Origin: Sulfitobacter sp. S190 | GTDB lineage: Bacteria; Pseudomonadota; Alphaproteobacteria; Rhodobacterales; Rhodobacteraceae | NCBI RefSeq assembly: GCF_025141935.1 | Contig: NZ_CP081120.1 | Span: forward strand, 2,542,001-2,606,000 | Direction of reading: 5' to 3' | Length of the DNA: 64,000 nt | In this document: positions 25,968 to 35,023 of the stretch, piece by piece | Layout: the number at the start of each line of letters is the position of its first letter | Numbering within the stretch: position 1 is the first letter of the stretch | Position numbers and translations under genes: made by a program | The notes under the pieces: model-generated | Databases searched by the model: none | What the model saw: only the letters and a program-made list of their open reading frames with translations | Told to the model about the DNA's origin: nothing

Positions 25968-27604
25968 ACGACACACCCCTTCTGCAGGTACGCGGGCTCA
26001 AGATCGGGGCCACCATCTACCCCCCCGGCGAACGGGCGCGCGACATCGAAATCGTGCACGGGGTCGATTTCGACCTCGAGGCGGGCAAGGTGCTCGGGCT
26101 CATCGGCGAATCCGGTGCGGGCAAATCCACCATCGGTCTGGCGGCCATGGCCTACGGGCGCGGCGGGGTCGAACTCACCGGCGGCGAGGTCATCGTCAAC
26201 GGCCGCGATATCCTGCAATCGCGGCCGGGCGACGTGCGAAGCCTGCGCGGGGCCGAAGTCACCTACGTCAGCCAATCGGCGGCGGCCTCGTTCAACCCGG
26301 CAAAACGGATCATGGAACAGGTCACCGAAGCCGCGATCAGCCAGGGCAAATTCAGCCGCAAACAGGCCGAGGACCGCGCGGTCGCGCTCTTCGACAAACT
26401 CGGCCTGCCCGATCCGCAAAACATCGGCAACCGCTACCCCCATCAGGTCTCGGGCGGCCAGCTCCAGCGCTGCATGACGGCGCTGGCCCTGTGCCCGCAA
26501 CCCGATCTGGTGGTCTTTGACGAACCCACAACGGCGCTCGACGTGACCACGCAGATCGACGTGCTGGCCGCGATCAAGGAAGCGATCCGCGACACCGGCG
26601 TGGCCGCCCTCTACATCACCCACGATCTGGCCGTCGTGGCACAGGTCAGCGACCACATCATGGTGCTGCAACAGGGCGCGATGGTCGAATACGGCACCAC
26701 CGAGCAGATCATCAACGCCCCGCGCGAAGACTATACCAAGGCGCTCGTCTCCGTGCGCTCCATTGAACACGCCGAAAAACAGCCCACCGACAGCCCCGTT
26801 TTGCGGGTCAGCGGCGTGACCGCGCGCTACAAGGGTACGAATTTCGACGTGCTCAAGGATATCAACGTCGATCTGCACCCCGGCCAGACACTCGCCGTGG
26901 TGGGCGAAAGTGGCTCTGGCAAATCGACGCTGGCGCGGGTCATCACCGGCCTGCTGCCGCCCTCGGCGGGCACCATCACCTTTGACGGCCGTCCCCTGAC
27001 CCCCGATCTGGCCACCCGCCCGCGCGAGGATCTGCGCGAGTTGCAGATGATCTACCAGATGGCCGATACCGCGATGAACCCGCGCCAGACCGTGGGCACG
27101 ATCATCGGCCGGCCGCTCGAATTCTACTTCGGGCTCAAGGGCAAGGCAAAACGCGACCGCATCCAGGAACTGCTCGACGAAATCGAACTGGGCGACGGCT
27201 TCATCGACCGCTACCCCGCCGAGCTGTCGGGCGGCCAGAAACAGCGCGTCTGCATCGCCCGCGCGCTGGCGGCCAAACCCAAACTCATCATCTGCGACGA
27301 AGTCACCTCCGCGCTCGACCCGCTGGTCGCCGACGGCATCCTCAAACTGCTCTTGAACCTCCAAAAGATCGAGGACGTCGCCTATCTCTTCATCACCCAC
27401 GATCTGGCCACGGTCAAAGCCATCGCCGACAGCATCGCGGTGATGTATCAGGGCGAGGTCGTGCGCTACGGGCCGAAATCACAGGTCCTGTCGCCCCCCT
27501 TCGACGCCTACACCGACCTGCTGCTCAGCTCGGTGCCGGAAATGAAGATCGGCTGGCTCGAGGAAACGATCGAAAACCGCCGCATGGAAAGCGCTGGCAA
27601 CTGA
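25964..27604 (+). CDS. Fused double ABC ATPase of oligopeptide importer (DppD-DppF type)
   Basis: A 546-residue protein with two complete nucleotide-binding domains. Domain 1 (about 1-265): Walker A GESGAGKST, signature VSGGQLQR, Walker B DLVVFDEPTTALD. Domain 2 (about 280-546): GESGSGKST, LSGGQKQR, LIICDEVTSALD. It replaces separate DppD and DppF proteins. ATG 25964 overlaps the permease stop (ATGA). The usual DPYASLNPR-like Q-loop region of DppF reads QMADTAMNPR here. Confidence 0.93.
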   Translation: MNDTPLLQVRGLKIGATIYPPGERARDIEIVHGVDFDLEAGKVLGLIGESGAGKSTIGLAAMAYGRGGVELTGGEVIVNGRDILQSRPGDVRSLRGAEVTYVSQSAAASFNPAKRIMEQVTEAAISQGKFSRKQAEDRAVALFDKLGLPDPQNIGNRYPHQVSGGQLQRCMTALALCPQPDLVVFDEPTTALDVTTQIDVLAAIKEAIRDTGVAALYITHDLAVVAQVSDHIMVLQQGAMVEYGTTEQIINAPREDYTKALVSVRSIEHAEKQPTDSPVLRVSGVTARYKGTNFDVLKDINVDLHPGQTLAVVGESGSGKSTLARVITGLLPPSAGTITFDGRPLTPDLATRPREDLRELQMIYQMADTAMNPRQTVGTIIGRPLEFYFGLKGKAKRDRIQELLDEIELGDGFIDRYPAELSGGQKQRVCIARALAAKPKLIICDEVTSALDPLVADGILKLLLNLQKIEDVAYLFITHDLATVKAIADSIAVMYQGEVVRYGPKSQVLSPPFDAYTDLLLSSVPEMKIGWLEETIENRRMESAGN

Positions 27605-27894
27605 GGAACACACGCAACGCATTCTGCCCGCCCGCATTCACGCGGCACGCTCGACGCGGGGCACACCGGGCGGCTTCATCTTGCCTTTAAACTCACCTGC
27701 GCACGGTCTGTTTACCCCGCCCGGCCCGTGATTTCCGTGCACGTTTGGTGCACAGGCTGTGTACAAACTGTGCCAGCTGTTTCACCCTTCAAAATATACG
27801 TAAACCGCCGCTGCGAATCGCCGGGGCGGTGCACAGCCTTCCTGCGTTGCCCCGCCCCACCCGACGCAACACCCCGAACCCGGAGACCCGCACC
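27605..27894 (+). promoter_or_regulatory. Intergenic region with three GTGCAC hexamers
   Basis: 290 bases between the ABC ATPase and the phosphodiesterase-like gene, without a supported gene. Self-complementary GTGCAC occurs at 27737-27742, 27748-27753 (5 bases between the two) and 27829-27834. They may be protein-binding sites or form a small hairpin. No strong terminator is seen after the ATPase, so read-through into the next gene is possible. Confidence 0.35.
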
Positions 27895-28731
27895 GTGAAA
27901 CCCAAACTCCTGCTCATCATTCTCGACGGCGTCCCATGGCGCAACTGGCGGCGCTTGTTCGGCAATCTCGAAGGCTGGGTCGACAGCGGCGATGCCCGCG
28001 TCTGGAAAATCCGCTCGGTGCTGCCGTCGATCTCCGCGTCCTGCTATGCCTCCATCCACACAGGCGTCGCACCGGCCGTGCACGGCTGCACCGGCAACGG
28101 CAATGTTTTCCGCCTGTCACAGCCCGATGTGTTCTCGCAGGTGGCCGCCTCCGGTGGGGTCACGGGGGCGGTGGCGCACAGCTTCTGGTCCGAGTTTTTC
28201 AACCGCGCACCCTTCGATTTCGTGCGTGACATCGAATACGACGAACCCGACAGCACCACCATCCACCACGGCCGTTTCCACACGATGACGGGCTACGGGC
28301 TGATCAACCAGATGACCCCGTCCGACGTGGACCTGTTCGCCACGCTGACCAACCTGTGCGGACGATTTGGGTTGAATTACGGGATGTTACATACCTGCAC
28401 GCTGGACAGCATGGGACACAGGTTCTTCCATGACAGCCAGGAAATGGACCACGCCTGCGCGGTGATGGACGAAATGCTTGCCCCCTTCATCCCGAAGTGG
28501 CGGGCGATGGGGTACGAGGTGATCGTCACCGCCGATCACGGGCAGGACGCGCGCGGCCACCACGGCGGGCGCGATCCGCTGCAACAGGACGCGGCGCTCT
28601 ACTACTTCGGGGACGCGCAGGGGCCCGCGTCCGATACCCTGCTCGACCAGCTCCAGCTTGCGCCGACCATCCTGTCGCTGCTGGGCGCCGACATACCGGA
28701 TACGATGGCCGCAGACCCCTTCTTGCGGTGA
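27895..28731 (+). CDS. Type I phosphodiesterase/nucleotide pyrophosphatase-family hydrolase
   Basis: A 278-residue alkaline-phosphatase-superfamily enzyme. Metal ligands are recognisable: Asp11 in LLIILDGVP, the nucleophile region VLPSISASCYAS, LDSMGHRFFHD and TADHGQDARGHHGG. No signal peptide, so probably cytoplasmic. Start chosen as GTG 27895 (after CGGAGA) because it gives the conserved MKPKLLLIILDG opening; the longer frame adds 50 unlike residues. Substrate unknown; phosphodiesters or phosphonates are family options. It may complete the CocE-ABC importer unit. Confidence 0.82.
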   Translation: MKPKLLLIILDGVPWRNWRRLFGNLEGWVDSGDARVWKIRSVLPSISASCYASIHTGVAPAVHGCTGNGNVFRLSQPDVFSQVAASGGVTGAVAHSFWSEFFNRAPFDFVRDIEYDEPDSTTIHHGRFHTMTGYGLINQMTPSDVDLFATLTNLCGRFGLNYGMLHTCTLDSMGHRFFHDSQEMDHACAVMDEMLAPFIPKWRAMGYEVIVTADHGQDARGHHGGRDPLQQDAALYYFGDAQGPASDTLLDQLQLAPTILSLLGADIPDTMAADPFLR

Positions 28732-28734
28732 CGC

Positions 28735-29679
28735 TCAAAAGGGCCAGTCGCCCTGTCCCAGATCGGTGATGGCCGCGATGACGCGGCCGAAAAGCTTCGC
28801 CGCCCGCGCGCTCGAATGGCGCGCGCGCAGGCACCCGTGCACCAGCCCGTCCTCGTTGAACCACACGGCCTTGCCGCCCGCCGCCAGCACCCTGTCGCGA
28901 TAGGTTTCCCCGTCGCTGGCCAGCGGATCGCAGGCAGCGGTGATCAACACGCTGGGGGGCATGTTTCCGAAATTCAGATCAGACAGCGGCGCGTAGCGCG
29001 GATCGAGTTCCACCTCATGCGCACCGCCCGCCCGGATGCGATCGTATTTGACGATATCGGCCAGCGTCAATTCGGGCGCATGCGCGTGGGTGACATAGCT
29101 GCCGGTCGTCCTGTCGCCGCCCAGACCGGGATAGATCAGCACCTGCCCCGTAATCCGGTTGTCGACGCGGCTCGCTCCGGTCACCGCCGCGCCGAGGGTG
29201 CCACCGGCGCTGTCACCTGCAATGATAATCGGGCCCGACGTCTCGCGCCGCAGAGCATCGTAGGCCGCATACGCATCGTTGTAGCAGGCCGGAAAGGGGT
29301 TTTCGGGGGCAAGGGCGTAGTCGACCGACAGCACAGTGTAGCCGCTGCGCGCACAGATTTCCGCACAGATGTCATCATGGCTGTGAAGCCCGCCCACGAC
29401 GAACCCGCCGCCGTGGAAATACAGGACGACGGCATCGGAGCCGCCGCAGCTGTATCTGCGGCAGGGCACACCGCCATAGATCGTATCGTGTGATCTGACA
29501 CCGTCGGGATAGGGCGCATGGAACGCCTCGCACATGGTGTCGTAGAGCGCGCGCTGAACCTTGATGTCGAAATCGACAGCGCCCTCTGGGTACAGGGACG
29601 CGGAGAGGTCCAGATAGGCCTTAATCTCCGCGTCCAGCAGCGTCGTGTAATCCGGCTTAGAAATCAGGCAGCTTCCCAC
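28735..29679 (-). CDS. HSL-family alpha/beta hydrolase
   Basis: A 314-residue esterase of the hormone-sensitive-lipase type. HGGGF (oxyanion hole) is at about residues 90-94, GDSAGG carries the nucleophile Ser, ACDPLASD the acidic residue, and GLVHGCLR the His. Start is GTG 29677-29679, overlapping the acyl-CoA synthetase stop by 16 bases, so the two are coupled. It could release a fatty or branched acid for the neighbouring synthetase. The 3-base gap to the convergent phosphodiesterase leaves no room for a terminator. Confidence 0.87.
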   Translation of the reverse strand: MGSCLISKPDYTTLLDAEIKAYLDLSASLYPEGAVDFDIKVQRALYDTMCEAFHAPYPDGVRSHDTIYGGVPCRRYSCGGSDAVVLYFHGGGFVVGGLHSHDDICAEICARSGYTVLSVDYALAPENPFPACYNDAYAAYDALRRETSGPIIIAGDSAGGTLGAAVTGASRVDNRITGQVLIYPGLGGDRTTGSYVTHAHAPELTLADIVKYDRIRAGGAHEVELDPRYAPLSDLNFGNMPPSVLITAACDPLASDGETYRDRVLAAGGKAVWFNEDGLVHGCLRARHSSARAAKLFGRVIAAITDLGQGDWPF

Positions 29680-31541
29680 TGGTTCACAAAATCACCCAGC
29701 ACCTTGCCGACGTCTTTCTCGTCGGTGCCGTTCATCGCGACACAGGCCACGAGCCCGCGCTTTTTATCATCGATAACGTGGTCAACACGCGCATCCAGCC
29801 CCGCTTTTTCCAGCGCGCCGTCGTAGATGCGTGTGATCGCGTGGCGGCGCAGATCGGGCTTGAAGATCTTGCCCACAGCCGTTTTGGGCAGCTCGTCCAT
29901 GATGGTCATATGCTTGGGGTGCGCCGCGCGTTCGTGCACGTGCTCCTTGCAATAGCCCATCAGCTCCTCGGTCGTGACGCTCGCGCCTTCGACCAGTTCG
30001 ACAAAGGCACAAGGGACTTCGCCTGCATGCGCGTCGGGCTGCCCGATGGCGCCCGCAAAGGCGACGGCCTCGTGGCCCAGAAGCGCCTCTTCGATCTCGG
30101 CGGGATCGATGTTGTGACCGCCACGGATAATGAGGTCCTTGGCACGGCCGGTGATCCACAGATACCCGTCATCGTCACGACGGCCCAGATCGCCCGTGCG
30201 CAGGTAATCGCCGTGGTAATACAGGTCCTTGTTCTTTTCGACCTCGGTATATGTCGCACCCGCGTTGATGCCGGGGTTCGAGATACAGATTTCGCCGATC
30301 TCGTCCGTGCCGGCATCGACGGGGCCGTTTTCGGTGCCCTTGATGATGCGCACGTCGGTGTACGGGAACGGCAGGCCGATGGAGCCGACCTTGCGCAGCC
30401 CGTCCGTGGGGTTGACGGAAACGAGACAGGTCGCTTCGGTCAACCCGTAGCCCTCGATCAGGGTAATGCCGGTGGCCGCCTCGAACCGCTTGAACAACTC
30501 CAGCGGCAAAGGCGCGGAGCCTGAAAAAGCCGTTTTCACGGTCGAGATATCGGCGTCGATCGGGCGCTGCATCTTGGCGGAAATGGCCGTGGGTACGGTG
30601 ATGATGAAGGTCACCCCCCAGCGTTCGATCAGCTTCCAGAAATTGTCGAACACGCCGTCGCCGCGGTAACCCTGCGGCGTTGGGAAAATGACGTGCGCGC
30701 CTGTTGCGATGGCCCCCATCAGGACCGGATGGCAGGCAAACACGTGGAACAGGGGCAGCGGGCACATCAGCACGTCTTTTTCGGTGTAAAGAAGCTCACC
30801 GCCCAGCCAGCCGTTGTAAACCATGCCGGAATACTTGTGCTGCGCCACTTTCGGCATGCCCGTCGTGCCGCCCGTGTGGAAATAGCACGCAACGCGGTCT
30901 TCGGTGCTGTCCGCAAAGGTGAGTGTCTTTGGCTGCTTGTCCAGTTCCGCGTTGAGGTTTTTGTAGGTCGCGTGGTTCTGCGCGGTCCGCTTGGGACGGA
31001 CCAGCGGCACGATCCACGATTTGGGCGGCGTCAGATAGCGCAGCAAATCGACCTCGAGCACTGTCTCCACATTTGGAGCGAGCGCCACGGCTTCGGCGGT
31101 TTTATCCGCCACATCCGTTTTCGGAAAAGGCCGCAGCGTGACGACAACCTTTGCACCAGTCTCGCGCAGGATCGCACCGATCTGTTCGGCATCCAGCAAG
31201 GGGTTGATGGGGTTGACGATACCCGCGATCGCCCCGCCCATCAGGGTGATCGCCGTCTCGTTGGCATTGGGCAGCACATAGGCCACCACGTCTTTCTCAC
31301 CGATGCCAAGGCTGCGGAACAGATTTGCCGCCTGCACGGATTTGTCGTGGAACTGCTGCCACGTCAGCGTTTCGGCCTTGTCCTTAGGACCCGAAAACAA
31401 CTGGTAGCTGATGGCCTTGTGGGACGGGTATTTGGCCGTCGTGTTCGATAACATCTGGTAAAGTGTCGTGGGCAGATCGCGCTCGCCATAGGCGCCTTGC
31501 GCCTCGATTGCCTTGCTTGTTTCGATTCCCGAAAACGCCAT
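29664..31541 (-). CDS. AMP-forming acyl-CoA synthetase
   Basis: A 625-residue adenylate-forming enzyme that activates a carboxylic acid to its CoA thioester. Motifs: P-loop-like HTGGTTGMPK, GYGLTEAT (A5), YLRTGDLGRRDDDGYLWITGRAKDLIIRG hinge area, and the C-terminal catalytic Lys in PKTAVGKIFK. Chain-length preference is not readable. ATG 31539-31541 follows a strong GGAGGAG; an upstream start would add only 8 residues. It is co-directional with the downstream HSL esterase and with the LysM gene 190 bases upstream. Confidence 0.92.
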   Translation of the reverse strand: MAFSGIETSKAIEAQGAYGERDLPTTLYQMLSNTTAKYPSHKAISYQLFSGPKDKAETLTWQQFHDKSVQAANLFRSLGIGEKDVVAYVLPNANETAITLMGGAIAGIVNPINPLLDAEQIGAILRETGAKVVVTLRPFPKTDVADKTAEAVALAPNVETVLEVDLLRYLTPPKSWIVPLVRPKRTAQNHATYKNLNAELDKQPKTLTFADSTEDRVACYFHTGGTTGMPKVAQHKYSGMVYNGWLGGELLYTEKDVLMCPLPLFHVFACHPVLMGAIATGAHVIFPTPQGYRGDGVFDNFWKLIERWGVTFIITVPTAISAKMQRPIDADISTVKTAFSGSAPLPLELFKRFEAATGITLIEGYGLTEATCLVSVNPTDGLRKVGSIGLPFPYTDVRIIKGTENGPVDAGTDEIGEICISNPGINAGATYTEVEKNKDLYYHGDYLRTGDLGRRDDDGYLWITGRAKDLIIRGGHNIDPAEIEEALLGHEAVAFAGAIGQPDAHAGEVPCAFVELVEGASVTTEELMGYCKEHVHERAAHPKHMTIMDELPKTAVGKIFKPDLRRHAITRIYDGALEKAGLDARVDHVIDDKKRGLVACVAMNGTDEKDVGKVLGDFVNQWEAA

Positions 31542-31688
31542 GGTGTCTCCTCCCCGAGATGCCATTTTTATATATGTAGCCTTGGGCGGGCACGATGGAG
31601 ATGTTGGGGGGGAATTTCAAGCGCACTCGGCCCAAGACGCAGCGTCAATATCGGGCACGCGGGCCCGCCCCTGCCCCGCCGCGAAGTC

Positions 31689-31713
31689 GCGGCCCGACAA
31701 AGCATCGGGCCGC
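31689..31713 (-). terminator. 9-bp GC hairpin after the LysM gene
   Basis: GCGGCCCGA / TCGGGCCGC with a 7-base loop, about 19 bases beyond the LysM-gene stop on the minus strand. No T tract follows, so termination would need Rho or the hairpin acts as a 3' protector. It separates the LysM gene from the acyl-CoA synthetase gene. Confidence 0.4.
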
Positions 31714-31731
31714 AGCTCAAAAGTCATCCGC

Positions 31732-32163
31732 TCAAAGCGTTGGAATACGCAGAACCTGACCGGGATAGATTTTGTCGGGGTCCGACAGCATCGGCTTGTT
31801 GGCTTCGAAAATCTTCTGGTAATGCGCGCCGTTGCCGAGCGTTTTTTCCGAGATCGCCCAGAGCGTATCGCCTTTTTCGACCGTGTGGAATGTCGGATCG
31901 CCGTCGCCGCCCGATACGTCGTCCTCGACCTCGGCCACGCCTTCGACGTTGCCCACCGCGAGAATGACCTTTTCCTTCATTTCCTGACTGGCCGCGTTGC
32001 CGGTCACCTTGACCTTGTCGCCGTCCACCGAAATGTCCAGACCCTCGGCATCGAGCCCCAGTTCCTTCAGTTCGTCCTTGAGCGCGGCACCGGAGACTTC
32101 GGCGTCATCGCCGCCGCCGAATACTTTCTTGCCCGCGCCTTTTACAAAACTCCACAAACCCAT
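31732..32163 (-). CDS. kbp: BON-LysM protein (Kbp/YgaU-like)
   Basis: A 143-residue protein with a BON domain (residues about 25-85, LDISVDGDKVKVTGNAASQEMKEKVILAVGNVEGV split over helices and strands) and a C-terminal LysM domain (about 93-142, HTVEKGDTLWAISEKTLGN ... IYPGQVLRIP). This matches Escherichia coli Kbp/YgaU, a soluble K+-binding protein of similar length. No signal peptide. Role here is inferred from the family. Confidence 0.85.
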   Translation of the reverse strand: MGLWSFVKGAGKKVFGGGDDAEVSGAALKDELKELGLDAEGLDISVDGDKVKVTGNAASQEMKEKVILAVGNVEGVAEVEDDVSGGDGDPTFHTVEKGDTLWAISEKTLGNGAHYQKIFEANKPMLSDPDKIYPGQVLRIPTL

Positions 32164-32236
32164 TCTGATCTCCCTTTTTCATTGTCGTATGTGTGCGCCG
32201 ATTGTTTCGACCCGCGCACCATACCGCAAGGGGGAA

Positions 32237-34039
32237 TCATTCAGCCGCAATGCCATCGGTGAACTGCAACCGCGCCAAACGGGCGTAAAGCCCGCCCTTG
32301 GCGACCAGCGCGTCGTGGGTTCCCGTCGCCACGACACGGCCCTGCTCCAGCACGATAATCCGGTCTGCCTTTTTCACAGTGGCAAGACGGTGCGCCACAA
32401 TCAACGTCGTGCGGCCCACCGACAATTCGTCCACCGCCCGCTGCACCGCCCCTTCGCTTTCGGCGTCAAGCGCGCTGGTCGCTTCATCGAGCAGCAGCAC
32501 CGGCGCGTCGCGCAGGATGGCGCGGGCGATTGCGATCCGCTGCTTTTGGCCACCCGACAACATGACACCGCGTTCGCCCAGATAGCTGTCGTATCCGTCC
32601 GGCAAGGCGGTGATGAAGTCATGGGCCGCGGCAGCACGCGCGGCCGCGTCGATCTCTGCATCGCTGGCGTCGGGACGGCCGAACCGGATGTTTTCGCGCG
32701 CGGAGGTGGCAAAGATCACGGGGTCCTGCGGGACAAGCGCGATATGCCGTCGAAACGCGTTGCGGCTCAGGTCACGCAGATCGACCCCGTCAAGCGTGAT
32801 GCGGCCGGACTGCGGATCGTAAAAGCGCAGGATCATCTGGATGATCGTCGTCTTGCCCGCGCCCGAAGGCCCGACAAAGGCGACCGTTTCGCCCGGTTCG
32901 ATCCGGATATCCACCCCGTCGAGCGCGGCAACCTTGGGCCGCGCGGGATAGTTGAAGCTGACGTTTTCGAACGCGATCTGTCCGCGCACGGGTGTGACCA
33001 ATGCGGTCGGTGTATCGGCGTCGCGCACGGGATCATCGGCCTGCAACAGTTCGACCAACCGTTCCGTGGCCCCCGCGGCGCGTTGCAGTTCCGACCAGAT
33101 TTCCGACAGCGCGGCCACGGCCCCTGCGACCATCACGGCGTAAATGACAAACTGGACAAGGGCGCCCATGCTCATCACATCCGACCGCACATCCCGCGCG
33201 CCGATCCAGAGGACGCCCACGATGCCGCTGAACACGAGGAAAATCACAATCGCGGTCAGGTAGGCGCGGGTGCGAATGCGGCTGCGTGCCGCGACATAGG
33301 AATTTTCGGTCATGTCCGCGAACTGGCCGCGGCTGGCGACTTCGTGGGTGAAGGCCTGTACGGTCTGCACGGCACTCAGGCTTTCGGAGGCATTGCCCGA
33401 GGACGCCGCGATCCAGTCCTGGTTTTCACGGCTCAGCACCCGCAGCCTGCGCCCCAGGAGCAGGATCGGAACGATCACCGCGGGCACCAGCAGCAAAACC
33501 AGCGCTGTCAGCTTGGCCGATGTCAGCATCATGAATGCCAACCCGCCGATAAAGATCAGGATGTTGCGCAGCGCGATGGAAACGGATGATCCGATCACGC
33601 TCAAGATAAGGGTGGTGTCTGTCGTGATGCGGCTGAGGACTTCGCCTGTCATCAATTGCTCAAAAAAGACGGGGCTCATCCCGATGACCCGGTCGAACAC
33701 GGCCTTGCGAATATCGGCCACGACCCTTTCGCCCAGACGCGTGACCAGCGCATAGCGCAGAGCCGTGCCCAGTGCCAGAAATCCCGCAATGGCCAGCGCC
33801 GCGATGAAATATTGATCAAGCAGATGGGCTTCGGCGGTGTTGAAATTGTCGATCACACGGCGCACGGCCAGCGGCAGGGTCAGCGATATGATTGCCGTCA
33901 GGACCAGCGCCAGCAGTGCGGCCACCATCAGGCCGCGGTACGGCAACATGAACGGGGCGAGCGCCCGCAAGGCACCGATCTTGCGCGACTTGGCACGCTC
34001 TGCGTCGGCGGGCGGTGGGGGCGTGGGTGTGTCAGCCAT
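32237..34039 (-). CDS. MsbA-like ABC exporter (fused permease-ATPase)
   Basis: A 600-residue half-transporter with six N-terminal spans (about 30-310) and a nucleotide-binding domain: Walker A GPSGAGKTT, signature LSGGQKQR, Walker B VLLLDEATSALD, H-loop VAHRLATV. It probably works as a homodimer exporting a lipid or drug. ATG 34037-34039 (MADTPTPPPP) follows GAAGGA; the upstream extension is not family-like. Substrate cannot be predicted. Confidence 0.88.
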   Translation of the reverse strand: MADTPTPPPPADAERAKSRKIGALRALAPFMLPYRGLMVAALLALVLTAIISLTLPLAVRRVIDNFNTAEAHLLDQYFIAALAIAGFLALGTALRYALVTRLGERVVADIRKAVFDRVIGMSPVFFEQLMTGEVLSRITTDTTLILSVIGSSVSIALRNILIFIGGLAFMMLTSAKLTALVLLLVPAVIVPILLLGRRLRVLSRENQDWIAASSGNASESLSAVQTVQAFTHEVASRGQFADMTENSYVAARSRIRTRAYLTAIVIFLVFSGIVGVLWIGARDVRSDVMSMGALVQFVIYAVMVAGAVAALSEIWSELQRAAGATERLVELLQADDPVRDADTPTALVTPVRGQIAFENVSFNYPARPKVAALDGVDIRIEPGETVAFVGPSGAGKTTIIQMILRFYDPQSGRITLDGVDLRDLSRNAFRRHIALVPQDPVIFATSARENIRFGRPDASDAEIDAAARAAAAHDFITALPDGYDSYLGERGVMLSGGQKQRIAIARAILRDAPVLLLDEATSALDAESEGAVQRAVDELSVGRTTLIVAHRLATVKKADRIIVLEQGRVVATGTHDALVAKGGLYARLARLQFTDGIAAE

Positions 34040-34136
34040 GCGCTGTCCTTCAGAATGTCGTGACGGCTTCATGGCCCGCAAGGCGCAGGGGGTCAAGCGC
34101 AGCAAAGGTCGCAGTTTGCAATGACACAGGGAGGAT

Positions 34137-34210
34137 TGGAGCGGGCGACGGGAATCGAACCCGTATCATCAGCTTGGAAGGCTGAGGTCTTACCATTACA
34201 CAACGCCCGC
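34137..34210 (-). tRNA. tRNA-Gly (anticodon TCC)
   Basis: Complete cloverleaf on the minus strand: acceptor GCGGGCG pairs with CGCCCGC, the anticodon arm has CTTCCAA with anticodon TCC, and the T arm carries GGTTCGATTCC. The discriminator is T and the CCA end is encoded (34137-34139). Length 74 including CCA. Confidence 0.97.
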
Positions 34211-34303
34211 GTCGCGTTCAGATGGGGTAAGCGATGCTGCGCGGGGCGTCAAGATGTTCGCGGTCGATCGGCGGCGCGTTTTTCGCGCAAATTCCGATAC
34301 GCC

Positions 34304-35023
34304 CTACAATCGGCCCAGTGCACCCGGCAGATTGGCGGCCGGTGCGCCCATGTGCCAGCCCAGCACAAGGTTGCTCGATAGACAGATCAATCCGGTATCG
34401 CGCTCGACCGCGTCGATGATATCGAGAGTTCTGAGGTTCGTGCAGGACAGAAAGATCGCATCGGCCTGTGCGTCTCGCGCCAGCTTCACCGCCGCCTCAA
34501 GGGTCGATTCAGGTGCAATCCGCGCGACACGGGCCTCGACCGCTTCGTCGAAAGACCCCATGACAGGCGTTTGCACACCTTGGTCGCCCAGAGCATGGCG
34601 CAGCGTATCGGAGACCGATGCCACGTAGGGAGACAGAAGCACCAGCCGCCCGAGATCCAGCGCCCGGCACGCGGCGACGAGCGCAGAAAGCGGGTCGGTC
34701 ACCCGCGCGGCATTGCACCCTGCGGATATGCGTGTCGATACCTGCTCTGCCCCGATCTGAGCCGTGGCCGACGTACAGCCATAGCCCACACAGGAGAACC
34801 GCGCTGCAGGCGGCAGAAGAGATGCGGCGTCGGTCAACCGGTCCGCCATCGCTTGCAGGCTGGCTTGGGACACCTCCGCACCGCTGGCCACACGGGTGAT
34901 GTGCAGGGGCACCGACGCCGGCAGCATCCGGCGCATGTCGCCTTCGATCGTTTCATCGACCTGAAGCGCGATCAGCCCGAGCGCCGGATCAGATTGCGTT
35001 ACCGTGTAGGGCAGCACGGTCAT
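34304..35023 (-). CDS. Asp/Glu racemase-superfamily protein (EutA/maleate isomerase-like)
   Basis: A 239-residue protein with the two cysteine motifs of the arylmalonate decarboxylase/maleate isomerase group: GYGCTSAT and LSCTNLRT, the paired catalytic Cys of cofactor-independent racemases and isomerases. EutA of ectoine-utilisation operons belongs here. ATG 35021-35023 overlaps the M24 gene stop (ATGA). Last gene of a coupled three-gene unit; the reaction catalysed is inferred only from the superfamily. Confidence 0.78.
   Translation of the reverse strand: MTVLPYTVTQSDPALGLIALQVDETIEGDMRRMLPASVPLHITRVASGAEVSQASLQAMADRLTDAASLLPPAARFSCVGYGCTSATAQIGAEQVSTRISAGCNAARVTDPLSALVAACRALDLGRLVLLSPYVASVSDTLRHALGDQGVQTPVMGSFDEAVEARVARIAPESTLEAAVKLARDAQADAIFLSCTNLRTLDIIDAVERDTGLICLSSNLVLGWHMGAPAANLPGALGRL

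Noticed and set aside
34254..34303. GCGCG-TTTTT-CGCGC as terminator of the EutA-like operon
   Set aside because: The T run is in the loop rather than after the stem, so it does not fit an intrinsic terminator.
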